Below, in pieces: positions 8,061 through 17,752 of a stretch of DNA of 64,000 bases (position 1 is the stretch's first letter; each line of letters starts with the position of its first letter). Below the pieces are notes generated by a model. That model did no database searches, had not been told where the DNA came from, and saw nothing but the letters and a program-made list of their open reading frames with translations. The position numbers and the translations under genes were made by a program. The stretch is from Betaproteobacteria bacterium (GTDB taxonomy: Bacteria > Pseudomonadota > Gammaproteobacteria > Burkholderiales > Rhodocyclaceae), in contig JADJBM010000015.1 in the NCBI GenBank assembly GCA_016703785.1, positions 1 through 64,000 on the forward strand. Reading direction: 5' to 3'.

Positions 8061-9326
8061 ATGACGGACAAGAAAACCCCGGGCGAAAAGCTCCTGTATT
8101 GCTCCTTCTGCGGCAAAAGCCAGCATGAGGTGAGGAAGCTCATCGCCGGCCCGTCCGTCTTCATCTGCGACGAGTGCATCGAGCTGTGCAACGACATCAT
8201 CCGCGACGAGATCGCCGCCGACCACGGCGGCAAGGGCGCCAAGGGCGATCTGCCGACACCGAAGGAAATCTGCGCCATCCTCGACCAGTACGTCATCGGC
8301 CAGGATCCGGCCAAACGCATTCTTTCCGTCGCTGTCTATAATCATTACAAGCGGCTCAAGCACCTGTCGAAGAGCGACGAGATCGAACTGGCCAAGAGCA
8401 ATATCCTGCTCATCGGGCCGACCGGGTCGGGCAAGACATTGCTGGCGCAGACACTGGCACGACTGCTCAACGTGCCCTTCGTGATGGCGGATGCCACGAC
8501 CCTGACCGAGGCCGGCTATGTCGGCGAGGATGTCGAGAACATCATCCAGAAACTGCTGCAGAAGTGCGACTACGAGGTCGAGAAAGCGCAGCAGGGCATT
8601 GTCTACATCGACGAGATCGACAAGATTTCGCGCAAGAGCGACAATCCGTCCATCACTCGCGACGTTTCCGGCGAGGGCGTGCAGCAGGCCTTGCTCAAGC
8701 TGATCGAGGGCACCATCGCCTCGGTGCCGCCGCAGGGCGGTCGCAAGCACCCGAACCAGGATTTTGTCCAGGTGGACACCACCAACATCCTCTTCGTATG
8801 CGGTGGTGCCTTCGACGGCCTGGACAAGGTCATCCGCAACCGCACGGAGCAGGCCGGCATCGGCTTCGGTGCGGAAGTGAAAAGCCGCGACAGCAAGGAT
8901 GCCGCCGAGGCCCTGCGCAAGATCGAGCCGGAGGACCTCATCAAGTTCGGCCTGATCCCGGAGTTCGTCGGCCGCCTGCCGGTGGTTGCCACGTTGCACG
9001 AGTTGGACGAGGCGGCGCTGATGGAGATTCTCGTCGAGCCGAAGAATGCACTGATCAAGCAGTATCAGAAGCTTTTCGCCATGGAAGGCGCTGAGCTTGA
9101 AGTTCGTCCTCAGGCCCTGCAGGCCATTGCCCGCAGGGCGCTCAAGCGCAAGACCGGAGCCCGCGGCCTGCGCTCCATCCTAGAGTCCGTCCTCCTCGAC
9201 ACCATGTATGAACTTCCCAGCATGGAGAATGTCAGTAAAGTGGTGGTCGACGAGGGCATGATCGAGGGCGCCTCAAAGCCGATCCTGATCTATGCCGACC
9301 AGCCCAAGGTGGCCGGCTCCAACTGA
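8061..9326 (+). CDS. clpX: ATP-dependent Clp protease ATP-binding subunit
   Basis: ClpX is the hexameric AAA+ unfoldase partner of ClpP. The 421-aa protein has the N-terminal C4 zinc domain (CSFCGKSQ and CDECIELC), Walker A GPTGSGKT, the GYVGEDVE pore loop, Walker B IVYIDEIDK, the RKSDNPSITRD stretch and the C-terminal AAA+ lid with TGARGLRSILE. A clear ribosome site (GGAGA) precedes the ATG at 8061. It directly follows clpP. Confidence 0.98.
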   Translation: MTDKKTPGEKLLYCSFCGKSQHEVRKLIAGPSVFICDECIELCNDIIRDEIAADHGGKGAKGDLPTPKEICAILDQYVIGQDPAKRILSVAVYNHYKRLKHLSKSDEIELAKSNILLIGPTGSGKTLLAQTLARLLNVPFVMADATTLTEAGYVGEDVENIIQKLLQKCDYEVEKAQQGIVYIDEIDKISRKSDNPSITRDVSGEGVQQALLKLIEGTIASVPPQGGRKHPNQDFVQVDTTNILFVCGGAFDGLDKVIRNRTEQAGIGFGAEVKSRDSKDAAEALRKIEPEDLIKFGLIPEFVGRLPVVATLHELDEAALMEILVEPKNALIKQYQKLFAMEGAELEVRPQALQAIARRALKRKTGARGLRSILESVLLDTMYELPSMENVSKVVVDEGMIEGASKPILIYADQPKVAGSN

Positions 9327-9372
9327 TTGTTTCTTGTGGCCTAGTTGGTTTGCACGGGCCGTCGCTGAACTT

Positions 9373-9400
9373 CTTGAATTTTCTGCCGTTGACCCCAACA
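9373..9400 (+). promoter_or_regulatory. Putative sigma-32 (RpoH) heat-shock promoter of lon
   Basis: CTTGAA at 9373-9378, a 14-base spacer and CCCCAACA at 9393-9400 match the known sigma-32 pattern (CTTGAA, 13-15 bases, CCCCATnT). It lies 37 bases before the lon ATG, where E. coli also has a heat-shock promoter. The match is seen; activity is inferred. Confidence 0.72.
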
Positions 9401-9436
9401 TAGGGCTGACGGCTGCCTCTACAAAGGATACCTATT

Positions 9437-11845
9437 ATGTCAAGCGCGCTTGACCTCCCCGCAGAACGAATCGAACTCCCGCTGCTTCCCCTGCGCGATG
9501 TAGTGGTATTTCCGCACATGGTGATCCCGCTTTTCGTCGGTCGTCCGAAATCGATCAAGGCACTGGAAACCGCAATGGAAGCAGGCAAGCACATCCTGCT
9601 CGTGGCGCAGAAATCGGCCGCCAAGGATGAGCCCGGCGCCGACGACATGTACGAGATCGGCTGCATCGCCAACATCCTGCAGATGCTCAAATTGCCCGAT
9701 GGCACGGTGAAGGTCCTGGTCGAGGGCGGTCAGCGAGCGCGCATCGAGAGCATCACGGACCAGCGTGCCATGTTTACCGCCTCGGTCATGCCATTGCCGG
9801 CCGACGAGCAGACGACGCACGAAGTCGAGGCGATGCGCCGGGCCATCATTGCCCAGTTCGATCAGTACGTGAAGCTCAACAAGAAGATTCCCCCGGAGAT
9901 ATTGACCTCGCTGGCCGGAATCGACGAAGCCGGGCGACTGGCCGATACCATTGCCGCCCACCTGCCGCTCAAGCTCGAGCAGAAGCAGGAAATTCTCGAA
10001 GTATTCGATGTCGGCGACCGGATGGAAAAACTACTCTCCCAACTGGAAACCGAGCTCGACATCCTGCAGGTGGAGAAGCGCATTCGCGGCCGCGTCAAGC
10101 GCCAGATGGAAAAGAGCCAGCGCGAGTACTACCTGAACGAGCAGTTCAAGGCTATCCAGAAAGAACCCGGCGAAGGCGAGGAAGGTGCGGACCTCGACGA
10201 AATCGAGAAGAAGATCAAAGCTGCCGGCATGAGCAAGGAGGCGCAGGGCAAGGCACTGGGCGAACTGAAAAAACTGCGACTGATGTCGCCCATGTCCGCC
10301 GAAGCGACGGTGGTGCGCAACTTCATCGAGACACTGACCAACCTGCCCTGGAAAAAGAAAAGCCGCATCAGCAAGGACCTCTCGGTTGCAGAGAAGGTGC
10401 TTGAAAAGGATCATTACGGCCTGGAAAAGGTCAAGGAACGCATTCTCGAATATCTCGCGGTTCAGCAGCGAGTGGACAAGCTCAAGGCGCCGATCCTTTG
10501 CCTGGTCGGCCCGCCCGGCGTGGGCAAGACTTCGCTCGGCCAGTCGATCGCCCGCGCGACCAATCGCAAATTCGTGCGCATGTCCGTCGGCGGCGTCCGC
10601 GACGAGGCTGAGATTCGCGGCCACCGCCGTACCTATATCGGCTCCATGCCCGGCAAGATTCTGCAGAACATGACCAAGGTGGCGGTGAAGAATCCGCTTT
10701 TCCTGCTCGACGAGGTCGACAAGATGGGCCAGGACTTCCGTGGCGATCCGAGTTCGGCCCTGCTGGAGGTGCTCGATCCGGAGCAGAACTCCACATTCGT
10801 GGATCACTACGTCGAAGTCGAGTACGACCTGTCCGACGTGATGTTTGTCGCCACGGCCAACACCCTGAATATTCCTGCGCCGCTGCTGGACCGCATGGAG
10901 GTGATCCGTCTCTCGGGTTACACGGAGGACGAGAAGGTCAACATTGCCCAGCGCTATCTGCTGCCCAAGCAGTTGAAGAACAATGGGGTGAAGAAGGAAG
11001 AATTGTCGGTTACCGAAGACGCGCTTCGCGACATCGTGCGTTATTACACGCGGGAGGCGGGCGTTCGCAGCATGGAGCGCGAGATATCCAAGATCTGCCG
11101 CAAGGTGGTGAAGGCCCTGGTACTAAAGAAGCGTCATAGCAAGATCGTGGTGAATGCGCGCAATCTCGACAAGTATCTCGGCGTGCGGAAGTACTCCTAC
11201 GGCATGGCAGAGAAGGAGAATCAGGTCGGCCAGGTTACCGGGCTGGCGTGGACCGAGGTCGGCGGCGAACTGCTGACCATCGAGGCTGTGGTTTTGCCCG
11301 GCAAGGGCAAGACCATGACCACCGGCAAGCTGGGCGAGGTGATGCAGGAATCCATCCAGGCGGCGCTGTCCGTGGTGCGCAAGCGTTCCAAGGCGCTCGG
11401 CATATCGGAAGAGTTCTACCAGAAGAGCGACATACACATCCATCTGCCGGAGGGCGCAACTCCGAAGGATGGGCCCAGTGCCGGTATTGCGATTTCAACC
11501 GCCCTGGTTTCGATCCTGACGGGCATTCCCGTCCGTGCCGATGTCGCCATGACCGGTGAAATCACGCTGCGGGGTGAGGTGTTGCCGATCGGCGGACTGA
11601 AGGAGAAACTCCTCGCTGCCGTTCGGGGCGGCATCCGCACGGCGTTGATCCCGGAGGAAAACGTCAAGGACCTGGTTGACATCCCGGAGAACATCAAGAA
11701 CACGCTGGAGATCGTCCCCGTGAAATGGATCGACCAGGTGCTGGAGCTTGCGCTCGTGCGCAAGCCCGAGCCTGCTCCGGAATCTACGGAAGTGGCAGCC
11801 GTGGCGACAGAAGAGGCTGCAGCAGCCAAACCGATCACGCACTGA
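9437..11845 (+). CDS. lon: ATP-dependent protease La
   Basis: Lon is a homohexameric AAA+ serine protease that removes misfolded and regulatory proteins in the cytoplasm. The 802-aa protein has the N-terminal LON substrate domain (LPLLPLRDVVVFPHMVIPLFVG), a coiled region near residues 180-270, the AAA+ module with Walker A GPPGVGKTS and Walker B LFLLDEVDKM, and the protease domain with catalytic Ser in PKDGPSAGIAI and its Lys about 43 residues further on. AAAGGA precedes the ATG. The C-terminal tail is Ala/Glu-rich. It follows clpX by 110 bases and has its own heat-shock-like promoter. Confidence 0.98.
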   Translation: MSSALDLPAERIELPLLPLRDVVVFPHMVIPLFVGRPKSIKALETAMEAGKHILLVAQKSAAKDEPGADDMYEIGCIANILQMLKLPDGTVKVLVEGGQRARIESITDQRAMFTASVMPLPADEQTTHEVEAMRRAIIAQFDQYVKLNKKIPPEILTSLAGIDEAGRLADTIAAHLPLKLEQKQEILEVFDVGDRMEKLLSQLETELDILQVEKRIRGRVKRQMEKSQREYYLNEQFKAIQKEPGEGEEGADLDEIEKKIKAAGMSKEAQGKALGELKKLRLMSPMSAEATVVRNFIETLTNLPWKKKSRISKDLSVAEKVLEKDHYGLEKVKERILEYLAVQQRVDKLKAPILCLVGPPGVGKTSLGQSIARATNRKFVRMSVGGVRDEAEIRGHRRTYIGSMPGKILQNMTKVAVKNPLFLLDEVDKMGQDFRGDPSSALLEVLDPEQNSTFVDHYVEVEYDLSDVMFVATANTLNIPAPLLDRMEVIRLSGYTEDEKVNIAQRYLLPKQLKNNGVKKEELSVTEDALRDIVRYYTREAGVRSMEREISKICRKVVKALVLKKRHSKIVVNARNLDKYLGVRKYSYGMAEKENQVGQVTGLAWTEVGGELLTIEAVVLPGKGKTMTTGKLGEVMQESIQAALSVVRKRSKALGISEEFYQKSDIHIHLPEGATPKDGPSAGIAISTALVSILTGIPVRADVAMTGEITLRGEVLPIGGLKEKLLAAVRGGIRTALIPEENVKDLVDIPENIKNTLEIVPVKWIDQVLELALVRKPEPAPESTEVAAVATEEAAAAKPITH

Positions 11846-11857
11846 AACGCTTGAGCT

Positions 11858-11896
11858 GTACGCATGCCTGCCGCGAAATACGGCGGGCATGCGTAC
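11858..11896. other. Long near-perfect hairpin downstream of lon
   Basis: The arms GTACGCATGCCTGCCG and CGGCGGGCATGCGTAC pair over 16 positions with one G-T wobble around a 7-base loop (CGAAATA). The next bases are not a T-run, so it is a poor intrinsic terminator on its own. It may stabilise the lon mRNA 3' end or be a protein-binding palindrome. It lies 43 bases before the hupB -35 box. Confidence 0.6.
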
Positions 11897-11938
11897 ACTT
11901 CCTCTCCGATTTTCTTCAACGATCTTCCTGAAAGTTCC

Positions 11939-11968
11939 TTGACACGAGGTTTTTCGTCTTGCTATAAA
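11939..11968 (+). promoter_or_regulatory. Strong sigma-70 promoter of hupB
   Basis: TTGACA at 11939-11944 is the perfect -35 consensus. An 18-base spacer leads to TATAAA at 11963-11968. The GTG of hupB is 84 bases downstream of the -10 box, leaving a 5' untranslated leader of about 75 bases. Seen directly; the start site is not known. Confidence 0.85.
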
Positions 11969-12051
11969 GAACCTTCGTCCAGGGGCGCCAGTGCTACGGA
12001 TACAAGAGCTGGCACTAGTCATTCAACAATCAAGAATCAGAGGGGGCATTT

Positions 12052-12324
12052 GTGAACAAGTCAGAACTCATCGACCAGATCGCCAAGTCGGCGGATATTT
12101 CCAAAGCGGCCGCAGGCCGGGCCCTGGACGCAGCTGTAGGTGCAATCAGAACTTCCCTGAAAAAGGGTGGGATGGTGACGCTGGTCGGCTTCGGTACGTT
12201 TTATGTCGGCAAGCGTGCCGCGCGCAGCGGCCGCAATCCCCGCACCGGTGCGGCGATCAAGATCAAGTCGGCACGCGTGCCGAAGTTTCGCGCTGGAAAA
12301 GCGCTGAAAGATGCGGTAAACTAG
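12052..12324 (+). CDS. hupB: DNA-binding protein HU-beta
   Basis: This 90-aa protein is a nucleoid protein of the HU/IHF family that binds and bends DNA as a dimer. Diagnostic parts are MNKSELIDQIAK, the VTLVGFGTF strand and the DNA-inserting arm GRNPRTGAAIKI ending KFRAGKALKDAVN. The start is GTG with AGAGGGGG just upstream. Its position after lon is the standard order. It has its own near-consensus promoter, in keeping with its high abundance. Confidence 0.96.
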   Translation: MNKSELIDQIAKSADISKAAAGRALDAAVGAIRTSLKKGGMVTLVGFGTFYVGKRAARSGRNPRTGAAIKIKSARVPKFRAGKALKDAVN

Positions 12325-12377
12325 CGCGCTTTTGCTGGGCTGCCTATGCAAAGCATGGCGCGAACTGCAAAACAAGC

Positions 12378-12453
12378 GGGTGCTTAGCTCAGCTGGTAGA
12401 GCGTCGCCTTTACACGGCGAATGTCGGCGGTTCGATCCCGTCAGCACCCACCA
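12378..12453 (+). tRNA. tRNA-Val (anticodon TAC)
   Basis: Acceptor strands GGGTGCT and AGCACCC pair and are followed by A and CCA. The anticodon stem TCGCC/GGCGA carries loop TTTACAC with anticodon TAC. The T-arm GGTTCGATCCC is present. Confidence 0.97.
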
Positions 12454-12491
12454 GCCAGGATCGGCATGATCCTGGCGAAGAGCAGAATGAG

Positions 12492-12568
12492 GGAGTGGTA
12501 GTTCAGTTGGTTAGAATACCGGCCTGTCACGCCGGGGGTCGCGGGTTCGAGTCCCGTCCACTCCGCCA
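12492..12568 (+). tRNA. tRNA-Asp (anticodon GTC)
   Basis: Acceptor strands GGAGTGG and CCACTCC pair, followed by G and CCA. The anticodon stem CCGGC/GCCGG holds loop CTGTCAC with anticodon GTC. It lies 38 bases after tRNA-Val, probably on the same transcript. Confidence 0.97.
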
Positions 12569-12576
12569 ACATCGAG

Positions 12577-12603
12577 AAAGGCGAACGTGAGTTCGCCTTT
12601 TTT
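12577..12603 (+). terminator. Intrinsic terminator after the tRNA pair
   Basis: The stem AAAGGCGAAC/GTTCGCCTTT with loop GTGA is followed by a T-run, nine bases after the CCA of tRNA-Asp. Confidence 0.9.
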
Positions 12604-12638
12604 ACTATCTTTCTTGCCTTTTGGGGCGGTGGCCGAGC

Positions 12639-14552
12639 ATGTTTGACGCGGTTCGCAACAACAAACGGATTGTCCAGGGATTTCTCGTACTGATCACCTT
12701 GCCCTTCGCATTCTGGGGCGTGGATTCCTATTTCCGAAGTGCCGGTGGTGCTGGCGAGTTGGCCAGCGTCGGGGGCAGTTCCATTTCCCGCCAGGATTTT
12801 TCCCAGGCGTTACGCGATCAGCAGGAGCGTTTGCGCGGGCAGCTCGGGCGCGATTTCAATCCAGCCATGCTGGATACGCCTGAAGCGCGCCAGGCCATGC
12901 TCGACTCGCTGGTGACCCAGCGCTTGCTGCTGCTGCATGCCGCGAAGTCTGGCCTGACAGCCAGCGACGCACAATTGATCGAGGTGATAGGCTCGATCCC
13001 GGCATTGCAGGAGGATGGGAAATTTTCCAAGCGCCGTTACGAACAGGCACTGCGCGCCCAGGGGCTTTCGCAGGCTGGTTTCGAGGCCAAACTGCGCCAG
13101 GACCTCACGTTGCAGCAACTTGTACAGGCGGTGTCCGATACCGCTGTGGTATCAAAGGCTGCGGCAGAACGGATTGTTGCCATTCAGCTCGAGGAGCGGC
13201 TGGTGAGCGAGGTGGCGATTCGTCCTGAGCAGTATGCTGCCCAGGTCAAGATTTCTACCGAGTCGGTCAAGGAATATTACGAGAAGAACAGGAACCAATT
13301 CGAGATTCCGCAGCAGATCCGCGCCGAATATGTCGTGCTGAGCCGTGAAGCCCTTGCCGAGCAGATTACGGTCAGCCCGGACGAGATCAAGAGCGCCTAC
13401 GACAAGAACGCCAGAAATTACGAGACGCAGGAAGAGCGTCGTGCCAGCCACATTCTCATCCAGTCGCCGGCGGATGCGCCCGAAGCCGAGCAGAAGGCGG
13501 CCCGTGCCAGAATCGATGCGATCTACCAGCAGGTAAAAAAGAATCCGGCAGATTTTGCGAAGCTGGCCAAGGAGCATTCGCAGGATCCGGGATCGGCCCA
13601 GAAAGGCGGCGACCTCGGCTACTTCCAGCGGGGCGCCATGGTCAAGGCTTTCGAGGACGCCGTATTCTCTCTGAAAGAAAACCAGGTGAGCGACGTGGTA
13701 CGCAGCGAATTCGGCTATCACATCATCCGCCTGACGGGTATCAAGGCCGGAAAGGTTCGCAGTCTGGATGAGGCACGCGAGACCATCGCGGCCGAGCTCA
13801 AGGCCCAGGCAGCCGGAAGGAAGTTCGCAGAGGCGGCCGAGGCGTTCTCCAATACCGTTTACGAGCAGACCGACAGTCTTAAGCCGGCGGCGGATAAGTT
13901 CAAGCTGCAGATTCGACAGACGGACTTTTTCGACCAGGCCAATCGTGTCCCTGCCGGCCCGCTGGCAGGCAATGACAAGCTTTTTTCTGCTCTGTTCTCG
14001 GATGACGCAATCAAGAACAAACGCAATACGGACGCCATCGAAGTGGCGCCGAACACGCTGGTCTCGGCGCGCGTCCTGGAACTGCGGCCGGCGCAATTGC
14101 GTACCCTGGAATCCGTCAAGACCGAGATAGAGAAACGACTGCTGGCTGAGGAAACCGCGCGCATGGCGCATAAGGATGGCGAATCCAAACTGGCCCGCCT
14201 GAACAAGGGCGAAGAGCTTGCGCTCGCCTGGGGCCAGCCGCAGACTGTCGTGCGGCAACCGATGCGCGGCTTGACGCCGGAAGCCCAACGCGCCATTTTC
14301 AAGGCGACGACTGACAAGTTGCCCGCCTATACCGGGATGCAGTTGCAGAGCGGCGCGTATATGCTCTACCGCATTTCGCAGGTCAAGACCGGGGTCGCGA
14401 AAGGCGAGACCGATCCGCGACCGAAGGCGCTGCGAGCGCAACTTGCCCAGCTTTACGGAGCCGAGGACTTCAATGGCTATCTGGCTGCACTGCGGCAGCG
14501 CTATGGCGTGAAGATCGATAGGGCTGCCTTGGCAAAAGGTGCCAACGAATAA
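12639..14552 (+). CDS. ppiD: Periplasmic folding chaperone / SurA N-domain peptidyl-prolyl isomerase
   Basis: PpiD is anchored in the inner membrane, faces the periplasm and assists secreted and outer-membrane proteins as they leave the Sec channel. The 637-aa protein starts MFDAVRNNKRIVQG and has one membrane helix at about residues 16-35, a SurA-like N domain, a single parvulin domain (RRASHILIQSP to FGYHIIRLTGI, about residues 265-365) and a second chaperone-like part. I use the ATG at 12639; an in-frame ATG six codons upstream is less likely. Position after hupB and the tRNAs is the known order. Confidence 0.93.
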   Translation: MFDAVRNNKRIVQGFLVLITLPFAFWGVDSYFRSAGGAGELASVGGSSISRQDFSQALRDQQERLRGQLGRDFNPAMLDTPEARQAMLDSLVTQRLLLLHAAKSGLTASDAQLIEVIGSIPALQEDGKFSKRRYEQALRAQGLSQAGFEAKLRQDLTLQQLVQAVSDTAVVSKAAAERIVAIQLEERLVSEVAIRPEQYAAQVKISTESVKEYYEKNRNQFEIPQQIRAEYVVLSREALAEQITVSPDEIKSAYDKNARNYETQEERRASHILIQSPADAPEAEQKAARARIDAIYQQVKKNPADFAKLAKEHSQDPGSAQKGGDLGYFQRGAMVKAFEDAVFSLKENQVSDVVRSEFGYHIIRLTGIKAGKVRSLDEARETIAAELKAQAAGRKFAEAAEAFSNTVYEQTDSLKPAADKFKLQIRQTDFFDQANRVPAGPLAGNDKLFSALFSDDAIKNKRNTDAIEVAPNTLVSARVLELRPAQLRTLESVKTEIEKRLLAEETARMAHKDGESKLARLNKGEELALAWGQPQTVVRQPMRGLTPEAQRAIFKATTDKLPAYTGMQLQSGAYMLYRISQVKTGVAKGETDPRPKALRAQLAQLYGAEDFNGYLAALRQRYGVKIDRAALAKGANE

Positions 14553-14624
14553 GCCATCATGCCGGGGCGCTCAGCCTCGTCAGGCATGGGAGGATGGGCA
14601 TTGGGCGGCAGATTCGTCCAAATG

Positions 14625-14659
14625 AATAAAACGGGCTGCCGAGGCAGCCCGTTTTATTT
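14625..14659. terminator. Bidirectional terminator between ppiD and fabI
   Basis: The stem AAAACGGGCTGCC/GGCAGCCCGTTTT has loop GA with A-rich and T-rich flanks on both sides, so it can end transcripts of both convergent genes. Confidence 0.92.
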
Positions 14660-14674
14660 CCGGCGCCAGCCGAG

Positions 14675-15472
14675 CTAGGGCAGCGGCTGGGCGTTGCCCA
14701 GCGCCGTGGTATTAAGGCCGCCGTCGACATAGAGGATTTCGCCGGTGATGCCGCTGGCGAGATCGGAGAGCATGAAGGCCGCGGCGTTGCCGACCTCCTC
14801 GATGGTCACGTTGCGCCGTAGCGGCGCGTGGTGCGCATTGTAGGCAAGCAGCTTGGAGAAGTTGCCGATGCCGGACGCGGCCAGCGTCTTGATCGGACCG
14901 GCCGAAATGGCATTGGCGCGGATGCCCTGCGGTCCGAGGCAAAAGGCCAGATAGCGCGTGCCGGCTTCCAGACTGGCCTTGGCCAGGCCCATGGTGTTGT
15001 AGTTGGGCAGCGTGCGTTCCGCGCCGAGATAGGTGAGGCACAGCAGGGAGGGATTGCGGCCCTTCAGCAGCATCGGCCGTGCTCCCTTGGCCAATGCCGG
15101 GAAACTGTAGGAGGATACGTCATGGGCGATGCGGAAGGCGTCGCGCGTGATGCCTTCCAGGAAGTCGCCCTCAATGGCCTCGCTCGGTGCGAAAGCGATG
15201 GAATGCACCAACCCTTCGAGCCCGTCCCAGTGCTTGCCGAGTTCCGCGAAGAGCGCATCGATCTGCGCGTCTTCCGCCACGTCGCAGGGGAAGATCAGCG
15301 TGCTGCCGAATTCGTCGGCGAACTTGGCGATGCGCTCCCTGAACCGGTCGTTCTGATAGGTGAAGGCCAGATCAGCCCCTTCGCGATGGCAGGCCTTGGC
15401 AATGCCATAGGCGATCGAGCGGTTGGAGAGCAGTCCGGTGATGAGGATGCGTTTTCCAGCGAGAAAGCCCAT
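14675..15472 (-). CDS. fabI: Enoyl-[acyl-carrier-protein] reductase (NADH)
   Basis: FabI performs the final reduction of each fatty-acid elongation cycle. The 265-aa short-chain dehydrogenase starts MGFLAGKRILITGLLSNRSI, with the NADH-binding variant GLLSNRSIAYGIA. The active-site pair of tyrosines and the lysine are in LTYLGAERTLPNYNTMGLAK, the same spacing as Tyr146, Tyr156 and Lys163 in E. coli. I chose the ATG at 15470-15472 because the 35 residues before it match nothing in the family. It is divergent from the binding-protein gene at 15559. Confidence 0.96.
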   Translation of the reverse strand: MGFLAGKRILITGLLSNRSIAYGIAKACHREGADLAFTYQNDRFRERIAKFADEFGSTLIFPCDVAEDAQIDALFAELGKHWDGLEGLVHSIAFAPSEAIEGDFLEGITRDAFRIAHDVSSYSFPALAKGARPMLLKGRNPSLLCLTYLGAERTLPNYNTMGLAKASLEAGTRYLAFCLGPQGIRANAISAGPIKTLAASGIGNFSKLLAYNAHHAPLRRNVTIEEVGNAAAFMLSDLASGITGEILYVDGGLNTTALGNAQPLP

Positions 15473-15558
15473 CGTCGAATCCTCTGAAAATGACTGCGTG
15501 ATTATAACGGAGCCCCGCTGATGACGCCAATTCACCCTTCCGCTACACTCCGCGCACG

Positions 15559-17752
15559 ATGCGCGTTTTTTCGACAAAAGCTTGGCTGCCCACCCTGCTC
15601 CTGGCCGGACTCCTCTGTGGTTGCGGTGAGGAGTGGAACAATCCCTATCCGACGCAGGACGGCGGCAAGAACATTCTCTACAGCGCTTTCACCGAACGTC
15701 CCAAGCACCTTGACCCGGTGCAGTCGTACAGCGAGGACGAAGCGGAATTCAATGCCCAGATCTACGAGCCGCCGTTGCAGTACCACTACCTGAAGCGGCC
15801 CTACGTTTTGATTCCGCTGGCTGCGGAGGGGGTGCCACGGCCGCGCACCGTGGATGCCGCCGGCAGGGACGTGCCGGCCGATTCTGCTCGCGTGGCGCAA
15901 ACGCTGTACGAAATCCACATCCGCCCGGGGATCTTGTTTCAGCCCCATCCCGCCTTTGCGAGAGGCGAAAGCGGCGACCTGCTGTACCACAGCCTGACAC
16001 GGGAAGATCTGAAGGATATCTATTCCTTGCGCGATTTCCCCCAGGACCGGTACGCGCGAACTGACCGCGGAAGACTACATCTACCAGATCAAGCGCCTTG
16101 CCCATCCGCGGCTCCATTCGCCGGTCTTCGGTCTGATGAGCGAGTACATCGTCGGCCTGAAGGATTTCGCGGCGGCATTGAAGGCCGAGGACCATGCACT
16201 GGCTGCCGTCGGTAAGGGGAAGGCCTGGCTCGACCTGTCCAAAACGCCTCTTGCCGGCGTCGAGCTGATCGACAGGTACCGCTATCGCATCCGCATCAAG
16301 GGTCGTTATCCGCAGTTTGCCTACTGGCTGGCGATGAATTTCTTCGCGCCGGTGCCGATCGAAGCCGACCGATTTTTCGCCCAGCCTGGCATGGTCGAGA
16401 AGAACCTGACCCTGGACTGGTATCCGGTCGGCACCGGCCCCTACATGCTGACGGAGAACAATCCTAACGCCCGCATGGTGCTGGAGCGCAATCCGAATTT
16501 TCGCGGCGAGGCTTACCCGGGTGAGGGCGAGGAAGGCGATCGGGCGGCCGGCTTGCTTACCGATGCCGGCGGGCGGATTCCCTTCATCGACAAGGTGGTG
16601 TTCAGCCGGGAGCGCGAGGGCATCCCCTACTGGAACAAGTTCCTGCAGGGCTACTATGATTTTTCAGGCATCAGTTCGGACAGCTTCGATCAGGCGGTGC
16701 GCATTTCGGTCGAAGGTGAAGCCAGCGTCTCTCCGGAGATGAAGGCCAAGGGCATCAAGCTCGAATCCTCGGTCGGCACTGCCACGCGCTACTTCGCCTT
16801 CAACTGGCTCGACCCGATCGTCGGCGGCGGCCAGGCCGACCCTGCCGAGCGCGTGCGCGCGAGGAAACTTCGCCAGGCGATTTCCATCGCCATAGACTGG
16901 GAAGAGTTCATTTCCATTTTCGCCAACGGTCGCGGCATTCCGGGGCAGGGACCGATTCCGCCCGGCATCTTCGGCTTCAAGTCGGGTGGCGAGGGCATCA
17001 ATCCGGTGGTATACGACTGGATTGACGGCGCGCCGCGGCGCAAGACCCTCGAAAGGGCTAAAGGCCTGCTCTCCGAGGCAGGCTACCCGAACGTACGCGA
17101 CGCAAAGAGCGGCCAGCCATTGGTGCTCTATCTCGACACCACGGATCGCGGCCCGGGTGACAAGCCGCGCCTCGACTGGTATCGCAAGCAGTTCGCCAAG
17201 CTGTCCATTCAGTTGGAAGTCCGCGGGACGGACTACAACCGATTCCAGGAAAAGGTGCGCAAGGGAGCAGCACAGATATTCGTCTGGGGCTGGAACGCCG
17301 ATTATCCCGATCCGGAAAATTTCCTGTTCCTGTTTCACGCGCCGCAGAGCCGCGCCAGGTTCCAGGGCGAGAACGCCGCCAATTATTCCAACCCGGAATA
17401 TGACCGCCTCTTCGAACAGGTGAAGCACATGGAGAACGGTCCGGCGCGCCAGGCACTGATCGATCGCATGCTGGCCATCCTGCGCGAGGACGCGCCGTGG
17501 TCCTTCGGCTTCCATCCCAAGGACTACAGCCTGCATCACGACTGGGTCTCCAATCTCAAACCCAACAACATGGCGAGGAATGGCCTCAAGTACCAGAAGA
17601 TCGATGCCGCCCGCCGGGAGAAACTGCGCGCCGAGTGGAACCGGCCGGTGCTGTGGCCGATCGGATTGCTTGTTGCCGCCCTGGCGGCCGGCGTCATGCC
17701 GGCGGTGCTGAGCTGGCGGCGCCGGGAGCGCACGTTGGGCCGCAGCCAATGA
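15559..17752 (+). pseudogene. Family 5 peptide-binding lipoprotein, frameshifted
   Basis: This is the periplasmic binding protein of a Dpp/Yej-type transporter, about 730 aa if repaired. The N terminus has a signal sequence and a likely lipid-anchored Cys22 (LLCGC). The family segment GTRELTAEDYIYQIKRLAHP and the later WYPVGTGPYML, RQAISIAIDWEEF and WGWNADYPDPENF blocks are intact but lie in two frames. Reading passes from frame 1 to frame 2 at the CCCCC run 16038-16042. Removing one C restores DFPRTGTRELTAED without any stop. A C-terminal hydrophobic stretch near 17650-17700 may be a membrane anchor. The last codons overlap the next gene by ATGA. Sequencing error is as likely as a true lesion. 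Confidence 0.88.
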
